Positions 12,189-18,863 are shown, counted from the stretch's first letter. The stretch: DNA of 21,451 bases from a virus (IMGVR_UViG_3300030385_001948:1-21451); one strand, 5' to 3'. The notes: a model not told the origin generated them from the sequence alone. Numbers and translations: made by a program.

Positions 12189-12794
12189 ATGGCGCACCCC
12201 AGCCCGAAGCCTCGCCGCGACTATGATGCCGATCCGCACGACTTCTTCATCGAGCCGGAATGGTGCGTCCACGCGCTGCTCGATGCGGAGCGGTTCGTCG
12301 GCGACGTGCTGGACCCGGCATGCGGCAGCGGGACCATCCCGCGGGTGTGCAACCAGCGCGGCATCACGACCCGGCAAGAGGACATCGTGGCCCGAAAGGG
12401 TGTGCAGATCGTCGCGGACTTCCTAGCGCCCCTGTCTCCGATCGTCGTGCTCAACGACAACATCATCTGCAATCCGCCTTACGGCATTGCCGAGCAGTTC
12501 ATCCGCCGCGCGCTGCAGGTCACCAACCACAAGGTCGCGATGATCCTGCAGGAGAAGTTCCTGTACAGCGGCAAGCGCCACGCGCTGTTCACCGAGACGC
12601 CGCTGGCCAGGATCTACTTCCTGAGCGACCGCCCGTCGATGCCGCCGGGCGACAAATTCCTGGCCGGCGAGATCGATGCGAAGGGCGGATCCGTCAACTA
12701 CTGCTGGATGGTTTGGTCGCAGGACCATCATGGGCCGCCCACGGCGCACTGGCTGCGGAAGCCGGCGACGATCGCCACTCAGGTGGCAGCATGA
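12189..12794 (+). CDS. SAM-dependent DNA methylase (orphan adenine-type), 201 aa
   Basis: Motif I DPACGSG (residues 42-48) binds S-adenosylmethionine, and motif IV NPPY (95-98) is the catalytic loop of amino-methyltransferases (N6-adenine or N4-cytosine). IRRALQVTNHKVAMILQEKF follows as the usual next strand and helix, and the end is SVNYCWMVWSQ. At 201 aa it has little room for a large target-recognition domain. No restriction enzyme is adjacent, so it is an orphan enzyme; in phages these protect DNA or mark it for regulation. GAGAGG lies upstream. Confidence 0.85.
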   Translation: MAHPSPKPRRDYDADPHDFFIEPEWCVHALLDAERFVGDVLDPACGSGTIPRVCNQRGITTRQEDIVARKGVQIVADFLAPLSPIVVLNDNIICNPPYGIAEQFIRRALQVTNHKVAMILQEKFLYSGKRHALFTETPLARIYFLSDRPSMPPGDKFLAGEIDAKGGSVNYCWMVWSQDHHGPPTAHWLRKPATIATQVAA

Positions 12795-13231
12795 CGCCCC
12801 CGGAGCCCAGCGTGCCCTCATTCCCCGGCAAGCCCATGGCGTGGAAGCGGGCGGGCAAGGCCGGACGGATCCAGTACACCCCGACCGACATGCGGAATCA
12901 GCAGTCGTTCATCCGGCTGCTGGCCATGCAGGAGATGGCAGGGCGGGCACCGCTGGACGGCCCGATCCGCCTCCGCATGGACTTCCGTTTCGAGATCCCC
13001 GCGTCGTGGTCGAGGCGCAAGCAGGTGGCGGCAATGGGTGCCCCGCATGTGTCGCGGCCCGATGCCAGCAACCTCGCCAAGCTCGTCGAGGACGCCCTGA
13101 ACGGCACTGCCTTCCGGGACGACGCGCAAGTGGCGGAACTGACGATCACCAAACGCTACGGCCCGCAGGCATTGACCGTGGTCATGGTCGAGGCGCTGGC
13201 CGACGGCATCAACGCCAAGGAGGCAGCATAA
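12791..13231 (+). CDS. rusA: RusA-family Holliday junction resolvase, 146 aa
   Basis: GKPMAWKRAG near the N-terminus and the signature SRPDASNLAKLVEDALNGTA (88-107) with FRDDAQV mark RusA. The acidic residues D91, D101 and D110/D111 correspond to the metal-binding site. RusA dimers cut four-way junctions with one strand nick per arm, resolving recombination intermediates or branched DNA before packaging. Its length is typical of the family. It overlaps the methylase by ATGA, and its TAA overlaps the next ATG. It probably acts with the ERF/SSB products of the left operon. Confidence 0.92.
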   Translation: MTPPEPSVPSFPGKPMAWKRAGKAGRIQYTPTDMRNQQSFIRLLAMQEMAGRAPLDGPIRLRMDFRFEIPASWSRRKQVAAMGAPHVSRPDASNLAKLVEDALNGTAFRDDAQVAELTITKRYGPQALTVVMVEALADGINAKEAA

Positions 13232-13815
13232 TGCCCGGCTACCCTGGAATGGTCACCCGGCCCTGGAGCATCGACGAAGACGACACCATCCGCGCCAACC
13301 GCGCTGCCGGCATCGAGGACGCGGTGACCGCGGAGCAAATCGGCCGCACGCTCGGCGCCGTCGGCAAGCGGGCGCAGAAGCTGAAGGTCAGCACGCGCTT
13401 TGTCCAGCCGATCGCCAATGACGATGCGCTGTTCAATTACCTGAAGCAGGCCGCCATTGAAGGCCGCCCGTGCCCCGGCTCCGAAGAGATCGAGGAGAAG
13501 CTAGGCATCACGTCGCATGTGTCCACCAATGGCGTGAAGCGTCTCGCCCGCAGTGGCCGCATTATCATCCACCGCTTCGGCAGCAACCGGCGGAAGGTCG
13601 AGATCCCAGGCGTCGGTGCTACCGGCTTCACCCAGCCCCGGCGGCTCTCCCGTCCCGATTACGAGTGGCAGTTCGAGAGCCCGATCCGGGAGAAGCCCGG
13701 CGCGTCTGCGATATGGGCGGGCATGCGGTTTGACTCTGCGGATGTCCAGTCGGATCCGCGCCGTGCGCCGCTCTACCTCACCCAGGTTGCCACGCAGGTC
13801 GATGGGGCATGGTGA
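13231..13815 (+). CDS. DNA-binding regulator-like protein (SANT/GcrA-like plus winged helix), 194 aa
   Basis: Residues about 10-50 (RPWSIDEDDTIRANRAAGIE, then AEQIGRTLGAVGKRAQKL) look like a SANT/Myb- or GcrA-type DNA-binding helix set. Residues about 80-125 (RPCPGSEEIEEKLGITSHVS, NGVKRLARSGRIIIHRFG) look like a winged-helix domain. The rest is a basic Pro/Arg tail ending TQVDGAW. Two DNA-binding domains suggest a transcriptional regulator of the middle or late genes. TAATG overlap with rusA. The family name is inferred from pattern. Confidence 0.7.
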   Translation: MPGYPGMVTRPWSIDEDDTIRANRAAGIEDAVTAEQIGRTLGAVGKRAQKLKVSTRFVQPIANDDALFNYLKQAAIEGRPCPGSEEIEEKLGITSHVSTNGVKRLARSGRIIIHRFGSNRRKVEIPGVGATGFTQPRRLSRPDYEWQFESPIREKPGASAIWAGMRFDSADVQSDPRRAPLYLTQVATQVDGAW

Positions 13816-14108
13816 TGGACGACCACCGCGACCTCGCCCGCGACTATCTGGCCGGCGCCACGATGATCGAACTGGCCGGCAAGTACGGCGTGAACCACAC
13901 CACCATTCACCGCCGCTTGAAGGCTGCCGGCGTGCCGACGCGCAGCTGCGGCGCTCGCACCACCGAGCAGAAGCTGGAGTTTGCCGCGCGGGTTGCCGAG
14001 CCTCCCCAGCCGATCGCAAGCCCGTACGTGGACACGTCGATGCTGTCCGAGATTCCCCTGAAGCCAGCCATACAGGCGCGCGTGCTCGGCGGGAGGGTGT
14101 GGCGATGA
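13815..14108 (+). CDS. HTH protein with shared C-terminal tail (first of three), 97 aa
   Basis: The ATG at 13815 gives a TGATG overlap with the previous gene; an ATG two codons earlier (13809) is also possible. The N-terminal HTH (ARDYLAGATMIELAGKYGVN, HTTIHRRLKAAGVP) resembles resolvase-type DNA-binding domains. The C-terminus, PLKPAIQARVLGGRVWR, recurs with small changes at the ends of the next two proteins. The codons for GGRVWR carry the GGGAGGG ribosome site for the following gene. Probably a DNA-binding accessory protein; its target is unknown. Confidence 0.7.
   Translation: MDDHRDLARDYLAGATMIELAGKYGVNHTTIHRRLKAAGVPTRSCGARTTEQKLEFAARVAEPPQPIASPYVDTSMLSEIPLKPAIQARVLGGRVWR
14088..14108 (+). 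repeat. Repeated SD/stop-start block, copy 1
   Basis: A 21-bp block (GGCGGGAGGGTGTGG then CGATGA) encodes the end of the shared tail, includes the GGGAGGG ribosome site and ends in the ATGA overlap. Near-identical copies lie at 14357-14377 (1 difference) and 14914-14934 (3 differences). Confidence 0.7.
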
Positions 14109-14377
14109 ACGCCGTCTATCTCAACACCGCTCAGATCCGCGAGGACTACCGCTCCGGCATGACGCGCAATGAGATTGCCGCCAAGCACCGGACGACGCGG
14201 GCAGTCATCCTAGCGCACATGAAGGCGAACGGGATCCCGCAGGATCGGAACCTGATCCCAGCGCCGGGCGAGGAGAAGCAGTGCAAGCCGGTCGCTACGC
14301 ACGCATCCCTGACTGCGGAGGTGGCACTACGCCCTGCCGTTCAGGGCCGCGTCATTGGCGGGAGGGTCTGGCGATGA
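14105..14377 (+). CDS. HTH protein with shared C-terminal tail (second of three), 90 aa
   Basis: MNAVYLNTAQIREDYRSGMT and then NEIAAKHRTTRAVILAHMKA form an N-terminal helix-turn-helix much like that of the gene before it, suggesting the two arose by duplication. The C-terminus is ALRPAVQGRVIGGRVWR. Start and stop are coupled to the neighbours by ATGA. Function unknown beyond probable DNA binding. Confidence 0.7.
   Translation: MNAVYLNTAQIREDYRSGMTRNEIAAKHRTTRAVILAHMKANGIPQDRNLIPAPGEEKQCKPVATHASLTAEVALRPAVQGRVIGGRVWR
14357..14377 (+). repeat. Repeated SD/stop-start block, copy 2
   Basis: Same block as 14088-14108, differing at one position (T to C at 14368/14099-equivalent). It serves the start of the 186-aa gene at 14374. 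Confidence 0.7.
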
Positions 14378-14934
14378 CCATCACCGACGAAGCCCGCGCC
14401 GTGGCCCGCGAGTACATCATGTGGCGGATGTGCGAATGCGAGTGGGGCCTGCATCGCATCCTGGACGAAAGCACGATTGCCCATGCCAGCCAGCTGACCG
14501 AACGCGACGCGATCGACCTCGTCGCCGCGCATTGGCAGCGGTACATCAAGCCCGGCTCCAGCGGCACGGTCACGCCAGCGCCGAGCAAGCCCGCGGCCGT
14601 CGGCGAGGTGGTCGACTTCAAGACCGAAGACCCGCTCGACCATGTCATCCGCACTGCCGTGATGGGCGCCGCGAAGTCGTACCGGTCAGCGCACGCCGGG
14701 GAGCGGGTAGACGAGCCGCATTTCGTCGGCAGCCTCGCCAAGCGGGTGCTGGGTGAACTGCTATCCGTGACCGGCCGGGAGCGCCTGCAGAAGGCCCTAG
14801 AGGCATCGGAGAGCAACGCGCCGCAGCCCGTGCCCGACACGCCGGTCTACGCGCCGAGCACCGATCTTGCCGCCAAGGAACTGAGGCCTGCCGAGAAAGG
14901 CCTGCGCGTCATCGGTGGGAGGGTCTGGCGGTGA
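14374..14934 (+). CDS. Hypothetical protein with shared C-terminal tail (third of three), 186 aa
   Basis: Starts MTITDEARAVAREYIMWRMC. The N-terminal helical domain (EREAIDLV-like, ERDAIDLVAAHWQRYI) is followed by a Pro/Ser linker, a second helical part (DHVIRTAVMGAAKSYRSAHA, RVLGELLSVTGRERLQKAL) and another linker. It ends LRPAEKGLRVIGGRVWR, the same tail as the two HTH proteins upstream. It has no HTH and is otherwise unrelated, so the tail looks like a module attached to different bodies. ATGA start; GTG of the next gene overlaps its stop. Confidence 0.65.
   Translation: MTITDEARAVAREYIMWRMCECEWGLHRILDESTIAHASQLTERDAIDLVAAHWQRYIKPGSSGTVTPAPSKPAAVGEVVDFKTEDPLDHVIRTAVMGAAKSYRSAHAGERVDEPHFVGSLAKRVLGELLSVTGRERLQKALEASESNAPQPVPDTPVYAPSTDLAAKELRPAEKGLRVIGGRVWR
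14914..14934 (+). repeat. Repeated SD/stop-start block, copy 3
   Basis: Third copy of the block, with GTGA instead of ATGA at its end. It starts the 64-aa gene at 14931. Confidence 0.65.
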
Positions 14935-15125
14935 CGGTGCTCCCGTTCCCCACGCAATACGAGATCAGCGCCGTGGACCGCGCTCGCTGGATTGCCAGGC
15001 AGGCGGAGGAGGTCGCTGCGGCCAACCCCAACCCCTGGACCGTCATGGACGCGATCAACGCCAAGCAGCGCTTTGCCGCCGCCCTCGCAAAAGAGGCCGG
15101 CATTCATACGCGCGGAGAGGGGTGA
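14931..15125 (+). CDS. Hypothetical protein, 64 aa (GTG start)
   Basis: The GTG at 14931 overlaps the previous stop as GTGA and is served by GGGAGGG. The protein begins (f)MTVLPFPTQYEISAVDRARW and is mostly helical (IARQAEEVAAANPNPWTVMD, AKQRFAAALAKEAG). The end carries GGAGAGG for the next gene. No domain recognised. Confidence 0.55.
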   Translation: MTVLPFPTQYEISAVDRARWIARQAEEVAAANPNPWTVMDAINAKQRFAAALAKEAGIHTRGEG

Positions 15126-15129
15126 GCGC

Positions 15130-15630
15130 GTGAGCGGGACGCCTTTCATGCAGCTCTACGTCGCCGACTATCTGGGCGACACGATGCACCTGAGCACTGA
15201 GCAGCATGGGGCTTACCTCTTGCTGCTCATGGCGATGTGGCGTGCGGGCGGCTCGCTCCCCAACGACGAGAAGAAGCTGGCACGGATCGTCGGTCTGTCC
15301 ACGATCAAATGGCGGCGGGTGGCCGCCGACGTGATGGCGTTCTTCACGGTCGACGGCGACGAGATCACTGCTTGGCATCTGGAACGCTGGCCAGCCGAAT
15401 ACCGCAAGATGCAGGGGCGGACGCCGCTCCCGCAGTCGGTGAGACAGGCAATCATCGAGAGAGACGGGCAGCGGTGCCGCTACTGCGGCGGCGAGACCGG
15501 GCCTTTCCAGATTGACCATATCGTTCCGTTCGTCCGAGGCGGGACTGACGACCACGAAAATCTGACCGTGGCGTGCAAGCCGTGCAACCAGTCGAAGGGC
15601 TTCAAGCTGCTTGGGGAGTGGCGCCAATGA
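15130..15630 (+). CDS. DUF1376 (YdaU-like) domain fused to an HNH nuclease, 166 aa
   Basis: The GTG at 15130 is chosen because GGAGAGG lies about 8 nt upstream and the conserved domain begins at TPFMQLYVADYLGDTMHLST. Residues 5-90 are a DUF1376 domain (EQHGAYLLLLMAMWRAGGSL, LARIVGLSTIKWRRVAADVM, AWHLERW), found in phage replication-initiation proteins. Residues 98-166 are an HNH domain with C116-x2-C119, D129-H130, N144 and C149-x2-C152-N153. DUF1376 proteins normally continue with a basic linker and a DNA-binding tail, so the HNH part is an unusual replacement. It is immediately followed by a second, conventional DUF1376 gene. Confidence 0.85.
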   Translation: MSGTPFMQLYVADYLGDTMHLSTEQHGAYLLLLMAMWRAGGSLPNDEKKLARIVGLSTIKWRRVAADVMAFFTVDGDEITAWHLERWPAEYRKMQGRTPLPQSVRQAIIERDGQRCRYCGGETGPFQIDHIVPFVRGGTDDHENLTVACKPCNQSKGFKLLGEWRQ

Positions 15631-16430
15631 GCGAGCGCCCTTGGTACAAGCGGTACCCGTCCGACTTCATCGCCGGCACGCTCGGGATGAGCCTGGAGGA
15701 GAAGGGCGCGTACAGCATCCTTCTGGACCTGATCTATGACCGCGGCCGCCCGATACCGGACGACGCTCGCTACCTTGCCGGCGTCTGCGGATGCTCGGTC
15801 AGGAAGTGGAACACCATCCGCGAGCGCCTCATCGATGCCGGCAAAATCTTCTGCCGAGACGGCTTTCTGACCAACTCCCGCGCTGAAAAAGAGATCGAGA
15901 ACGCCGCGAAAATCGCGCGAAAACTCGCTGAAAACGGCGCGAAAGGCGGAAATAAAAAGGCCGAAAACGCAGCGGCCGCAAGCGAAAACAATAACATAGC
16001 CGTAGTCGAGCTACCACTCACGCGCGTTCTCCAGAAGCCAGATACCAGAGAAGAAAAGAAAGAACCCCATCCCCCTTCGGGGGATCCCCCCCACGAAGCC
16101 GCGACGGGTCCGCCTGCCAAGCGGGCGACCAGCCTGCCAAGCGATTGGTGGCCTGGGGAAGCCGAAGTCGAGTTCGCAAGGTCGAAGGGGTTTACCGATG
16201 ACGAAATCCGAGCCACTGCCGAAATCTTCCGGGATTCCTGGGTCGCAAAGGGCGGTGCGGCTGGTCGAAAAGCCGATTGGCCAGCCACATGGCGGAATTG
16301 GGTCCGTCGCGACATCGAGGACGGTCGCCGCGGCCCAAAGGCTCATGCAGCTGCGGCCCGCGGAAACGGACGCGGGCCTGCTAGCTACTCTGAGGTCGCG
16401 CTACGGCGTGTCCATGCAGCCCGCCTATAG
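15627..16430 (+). CDS. DUF1376 replication protein (YdaU-like), 267 aa
   Basis: MSERPWYKRYPSDFIAGTLG, MSLEEKGAYSILLDLIYDRG, PDDARYLAGVCGCSVRKWNT and ERLIDAGKIF define a full N-terminal DUF1376 domain (about 1-95). An Ala/Asn/Lys-rich, A-rich-coded linker (about 95-150) follows, then a C-terminal domain with FTDDEIRATAEIFRDSWVAK and DWPATWRNWVRRDI, the usual tail of phage initiator proteins comparable in position to lambda O. It probably binds the phage origin. From about 16330 its third-position GC falls while another frame's rises, so the last about 30 codons may be weakly constrained. ATGA coupling with the fused gene upstream. Confidence 0.8.
   Translation: MSERPWYKRYPSDFIAGTLGMSLEEKGAYSILLDLIYDRGRPIPDDARYLAGVCGCSVRKWNTIRERLIDAGKIFCRDGFLTNSRAEKEIENAAKIARKLAENGAKGGNKKAENAAAASENNNIAVVELPLTRVLQKPDTREEKKEPHPPSGDPPHEAATGPPAKRATSLPSDWWPGEAEVEFARSKGFTDDEIRATAEIFRDSWVAKGGAAGRKADWPATWRNWVRRDIEDGRRGPKAHAAAARGNGRGPASYSEVALRRVHAARL
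16069..16085 (+). repeat. Perfect inverted repeat inside the DUF1376 linker
   Basis: ATCCCCC-TTC-GGGGGAT, 7-bp arms with a tight loop, follows an A-rich stretch (about 15940-16065) and is followed by six C. It encodes part of a low-complexity linker, where nucleotide structure is free to exist. No T-run follows. Confidence 0.45.
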
Positions 16431-16881
16431 GACCATCTATCCCGAGGGCGGTGGCTTCGAGAGCACGAACGACGGTGGCGCGGTCGCTCTTGCCGAGCAT
16501 GCCGATCAGGCCGCGGCCCGTGAGGCGGTGGAACTGGCAATGACGCCAGCGCCGCGCGAGGAGATCACCAAGGCGCTCGCCGTCCTTCGGGCTCTCACGA
16601 AAAGCCGGGCCGCGTCGGAATCCGACCTCGATTTCGAGTACGGCGTGATGGAGCAGCAGTTGAGCCGCTACCCGGCCGACGTGGTTATGGCCGTGCTCCG
16701 GACACATGCGGACAAATCGCCGTGGTTCCCGGCATGGGCCGAACTGCTGCCACGCCTCGATCGCCTGACGAGCAACCGGCGGTGGATGCTGGCGCAGCTT
16801 CGGCCGGTCGAGAAAAAGGACGTGGCGGGCATCATCGCCAGCATGATTGACGACGTGCTCGGCAGTGGTGACCCGGCATGA
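16345..16881 (+). CDS. Hypothetical replication-associated protein, 178 aa
   Basis: The frame is open from 16198, which would overlap the DUF1376 gene by over 230 bp. The ATG at 16345 is preferred because third-position GC is high from there (MQLRPAETDAGLLATLRSRY); the ATG at 16414 (MQPAYRTIYPEGG) is the alternative. The C-terminal half is helical and includes SRYPADVVMAVLRTHADKSP and WFPAWAELLPRLDRL, a pattern seen in phage proteins encoded just after an initiator, where helicase loaders lie. That role is a guess by position; no ATPase motif is present. Confidence 0.55.
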   Translation: MQLRPAETDAGLLATLRSRYGVSMQPAYRTIYPEGGGFESTNDGGAVALAEHADQAAAREAVELAMTPAPREEITKALAVLRALTKSRAASESDLDFEYGVMEQQLSRYPADVVMAVLRTHADKSPWFPAWAELLPRLDRLTSNRRWMLAQLRPVEKKDVAGIIASMIDDVLGSGDPA

Positions 16882-17102
16882 ACCGCCACACCGCCCGCCC
16901 CGCGTGCTTCACGGACGACCCGAGCACGCGCCACGGCCCGCCTGCGCGTCAACTGGACGGGAGCGAACGCCCCTGGCCCGGCGATGCGACGTGGTGCGGG
17001 AACGCTACGGCGGACTACTGGGAACGGCACTTGGCGCTTACCCCCGGCTGCCTGGGCTGCGGAGCCGGCTACGAGGCGCGCGTGATGGCGGGGCAGGGCT
17101 GA
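16878..17102 (+). CDS. Hypothetical protein, 74 aa
   Basis: Begins MNRHTARPACFTDDPSTRHG; Pro/Arg-rich at first, then DATWCGNATADYWERHLALT and a CLGCGAGYEARV motif near the end. Start overlaps the previous stop (ATGA) and stop overlaps the next ATG (TGATG). The two Cys of CLGC plus two upstream Cys could bind a metal. No family recognised. Confidence 0.5.
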   Translation: MNRHTARPACFTDDPSTRHGPPARQLDGSERPWPGDATWCGNATADYWERHLALTPGCLGCGAGYEARVMAGQG

Positions 17103-17302
17103 TGGCCGTGCGCTCGTACCTCGGGAAGTACAGCCCCTCGATCCTGACGGCTGCTGAGCATCGAGCCTCGCGTCGTCGAGCGCAGGTCGAGGGCCTGAGA
17201 GCGGGTGTCGCGCTGGTGGTGCTGGACGAGATTGGTTGCCCGATACGCCGCGAGTGCGTCGAGCAGGAAGTGCGCAAGCAGGCTGGCATGGACATCGGAT
17301 GA
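17102..17302 (+). CDS. Hypothetical protein, 66 aa
   Basis: MAVRSYLGKYSPSILTAAEH start, a basic helix (RASRRRAQVEGLRAGVALVV), and IGCPIRRECVEQEVRKQ toward the end. The basic helix-rich layout could be DNA-binding, but there is no clear HTH. Coupled to both neighbours by stop-start overlaps. Confidence 0.55.
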   Translation: MAVRSYLGKYSPSILTAAEHRASRRRAQVEGLRAGVALVVLDEIGCPIRRECVEQEVRKQAGMDIG

Positions 17303-17655
17303 CGCACATGAGCGAGGACGAGAAGCTGGTTCGCAAGGTCGCCGAGCGGATCATGGAGGACGGGTCCTTCTCGGTCGATACCGACTGGACCGCGTTCGCC
17401 GATCAGGCTGTCGCCGCCATCGCCGCCGTGAGGGCATGGGACGCGGAGCAGGGCTTGGTCACCGTGCCGCGGGTGCCGACCGCGGGGATGGTGGACGCAG
17501 TCCGCCCGGCGGCGACGGACTGGATCGGCCACGCCAGTGCGCCAGCGTCCACGGTGGAGAGGTGGCAGGACGCGACGGCATCCGCTGCGGTTAGGCAGTA
17601 TCGCGCCATGATCCGCGCAGCCACCCCCGCCCCGCAGAGCGACGGAGAGGCGTGA
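17299..17655 (+). CDS. Hypothetical protein, 118 aa
   Basis: The start at 17299 (MTHMSEDEKLVRKVAERIME) makes an ATGA overlap; the ATG at 17308 is an alternative. It has a helical N-terminus, then SVDTDWTAFADQAVAAIAAV, VPTAGMVDAVRPAATDWIGH and a helical end with QYRAMIRAA. This pattern recurs in small phage proteins of alphaproteobacteria with no assigned role. Its last codons hold the GGAGAGG ribosome site for the next gene. Confidence 0.6.
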   Translation: MTHMSEDEKLVRKVAERIMEDGSFSVDTDWTAFADQAVAAIAAVRAWDAEQGLVTVPRVPTAGMVDAVRPAATDWIGHASAPASTVERWQDATASAAVRQYRAMIRAATPAPQSDGEA

Positions 17656-17852
17656 TGAGCCTCTACATCGTCTTCCAGTGCTCTCACAGTACCGGCGTGT
17701 CGACGGGCTGGTGCGTGTTCCAGGACTGCCCCACCCCCAGAGCGGCAGCAGACATGTTCGCCCTCCACGACCGGCTGAAGGAATGCCTAGCCGGAGAATA
17801 CGACGGGCTAGGCGATGCGGTCATCCTGAACTGGGAGGAATTGCCGGCATGA
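17655..17852 (+). CDS. Hypothetical protein, 65 aa
   Basis: The ATG at 17655 forms a TGATG overlap with the previous stop; a GTG at 17652 could be used instead. Sequence MSLYIVFQCSHSTGVSTGWC, then FQDCPTPRAAADMFALHDRL and a C-terminal GDAVILNWEELPA. Several Cys but no clear motif. Looks like a small folded alpha/beta protein of unknown role. Confidence 0.5.
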   Translation: MSLYIVFQCSHSTGVSTGWCVFQDCPTPRAAADMFALHDRLKECLAGEYDGLGDAVILNWEELPA

Positions 17853-18148
17853 CCGCGCCCCTGATCCTCATCGGCCGCTGCGGCGACACCCCCGGCCAGT
17901 ACGTCACCAGCCTCCCCGACGGGACGGAGCTATGCCGGGGCAGGCAGGCGGTGCGTCCTGCGGCGCGGGTGCTGCTGGATCTCGGATACGACCCGGCGAC
18001 GATGCTGACGATCCAGTTCGTGGGGGCGGTGGTGTCGAGCTTCGTCCCGCGCACCATCCGCGCATGGGCTGCCGACCCCGACGACGGCCCCGCGGTGTCG
18101 CGTGGGTACGTCTCGGCATACGACGCAGCGGTGGCGGCGCCGGCATGA
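17849..18148 (+). CDS. Hypothetical protein, 99 aa
   Basis: MTAPLILIGRCGDTPGQYVT start; the middle (GRQAVRPAARVLLDLGYDPA, TMLTIQFVGAVVSSFVPRTI) is a mixed alpha/beta fold, and the end is polar. Coupled by ATGA on both sides. No family recognised. Confidence 0.55.
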   Translation: MTAPLILIGRCGDTPGQYVTSLPDGTELCRGRQAVRPAARVLLDLGYDPATMLTIQFVGAVVSSFVPRTIRAWAADPDDGPAVSRGYVSAYDAAVAAPA

Positions 18149-18285
18149 GCGAGCCCAACGCGCAGGGTGCCGTTTCTTGCCGCCTAGCGTCGCCCAGGAT
18201 TAGCGGCGACGCCCTGGCCGCTGTACGGGGACCCCTGACCGCTCCCGCGAATGTACGACGCTCTACGGAGGACTTTCGAGCATGA
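18145..18285 (+). CDS. Hypothetical short protein, 46 aa
   Basis: MSEPNAQGAVSCRLASPRIS, then ALAAVRGPLTAPANVRRSTE and DFRA. It begins by ATGA overlap and ends by ATGA overlap with the next gene, but its codon choice is less typical of the neighbours and it has no recognisable structure. It contains the strong GGAGG ribosome site of the following gene. Might be a genuine microprotein or only a leader. Confidence 0.35.
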   Translation: MSEPNAQGAVSCRLASPRISGDALAAVRGPLTAPANVRRSTEDFRA

Positions 18286-18758
18286 GCAAGCGCCAGCGTC
18301 GCCAGCGCAAGGCCGTCCTCCCGCCGCCGAAGTACGGAGACCCGACACCGGAACGCCGCCAGCACTCCCACCTCCGCGAGGTCGAGACCATCGAGGCCGG
18401 TGTGCGGGCGTGGCAGGACGAGGCGCCACTGAAGCTGGACGCCTACCACGAGCATCGCCGCATCACTGACCTGCAGCACCAGGCCGGCGAGATGTACCGC
18501 GAGATGGCGTTCAACTCCGGCAAGCTCGACAAGGGCGCGTTCCGGTACGGCGCCGTCGGCGGCATGGGCGAGATCAGCGACGAGTTCGCCGAGCGTGACC
18601 GGGCGTTCCGAGACGCGGCCCGCTCCATCGGGTCGTTCATCATGGCGACGGACGCGCTGTGCCTGTACGACTTGCACGCGCCCATCGCGGAGGTGATCGA
18701 GGGGCTGGACCGGCTAGCGGCTCACTTCGGGATCACCAATCGCAGGCGAAGGGCTTGA
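18282..18758 (+). CDS. DUF6456-like possible late regulator, 158 aa
   Basis: A strong ribosome site (GGAGG about 10 nt before ATG) precedes MSKRQRRQRKAVLPPPKYGD. The N-terminus is very basic. The central RDRAFRDAARSIGSFI and the C-terminal ALCLYDLHAPIAEVIEGLDR then LAAHFGI resemble the end of DUF6456 domains in alphaproteobacterial prophages. It is the last gene before a new promoter and structured leader, the place where lambda has the antiterminator Q. A late-regulator role is an inference from position; the domain resemblance is moderate. Confidence 0.6.
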   Translation: MSKRQRRQRKAVLPPPKYGDPTPERRQHSHLREVETIEAGVRAWQDEAPLKLDAYHEHRRITDLQHQAGEMYREMAFNSGKLDKGAFRYGAVGGMGEISDEFAERDRAFRDAARSIGSFIMATDALCLYDLHAPIAEVIEGLDRLAAHFGITNRRRRA

Positions 18759-18782
18759 CATGCAAGGTGGAATCTCTAAGAT
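18755..18782 (+). promoter_or_regulatory. Candidate late promoter
   Basis: TTGACA (18755-18760), 16-bp spacer, TAAGAT (18777-18782): a good sigma70-type promoter that begins at the very end of the preceding gene (its TGA is 18756-18758). Predicted start about 18789, giving a leader of about 75 nt before the ATG at 18864. Confidence 0.65.
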
Positions 18783-18786
18783 GATT

Positions 18787-18840
18787 CGCGCGAAGGACCC
18801 GCGCGTCCAAAATCCGGCCTGCTGCACCGCTGCGCAGGCC
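18787..18840 (+). promoter_or_regulatory. Structured leader of the late unit
   Basis: Two inverted repeats follow the promoter: CGCGCG at 18787-18792 with 18800-18805, and GGCCTGC (18816-18822) with GCAGGCC (18834-18840) around an 11-nt loop. No T-run follows. The position directly after a promoter and before the first late gene is where antitermination or pausing elements act in lambdoid phages. Confidence 0.4.
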
Positions 18841-18863
18841 TCGCGTGATTCCGGGAGCCCGCG

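Noticed and set aside
15601-15615. TTCAAGCTGCTTGGG, 13 bases identical to right operator 1
   Set aside because: It lies in the coding end of the DUF1376-HNH gene (FKLLG), is not palindromic in the last two bases and has no promoter around it. Treated as chance.
16198-16344. Upstream start at 16198 for the 178-aa gene
   Set aside because: It would overlap the conserved DUF1376 C-terminal domain by more than 140 bp in a frame with mixed codon positions.
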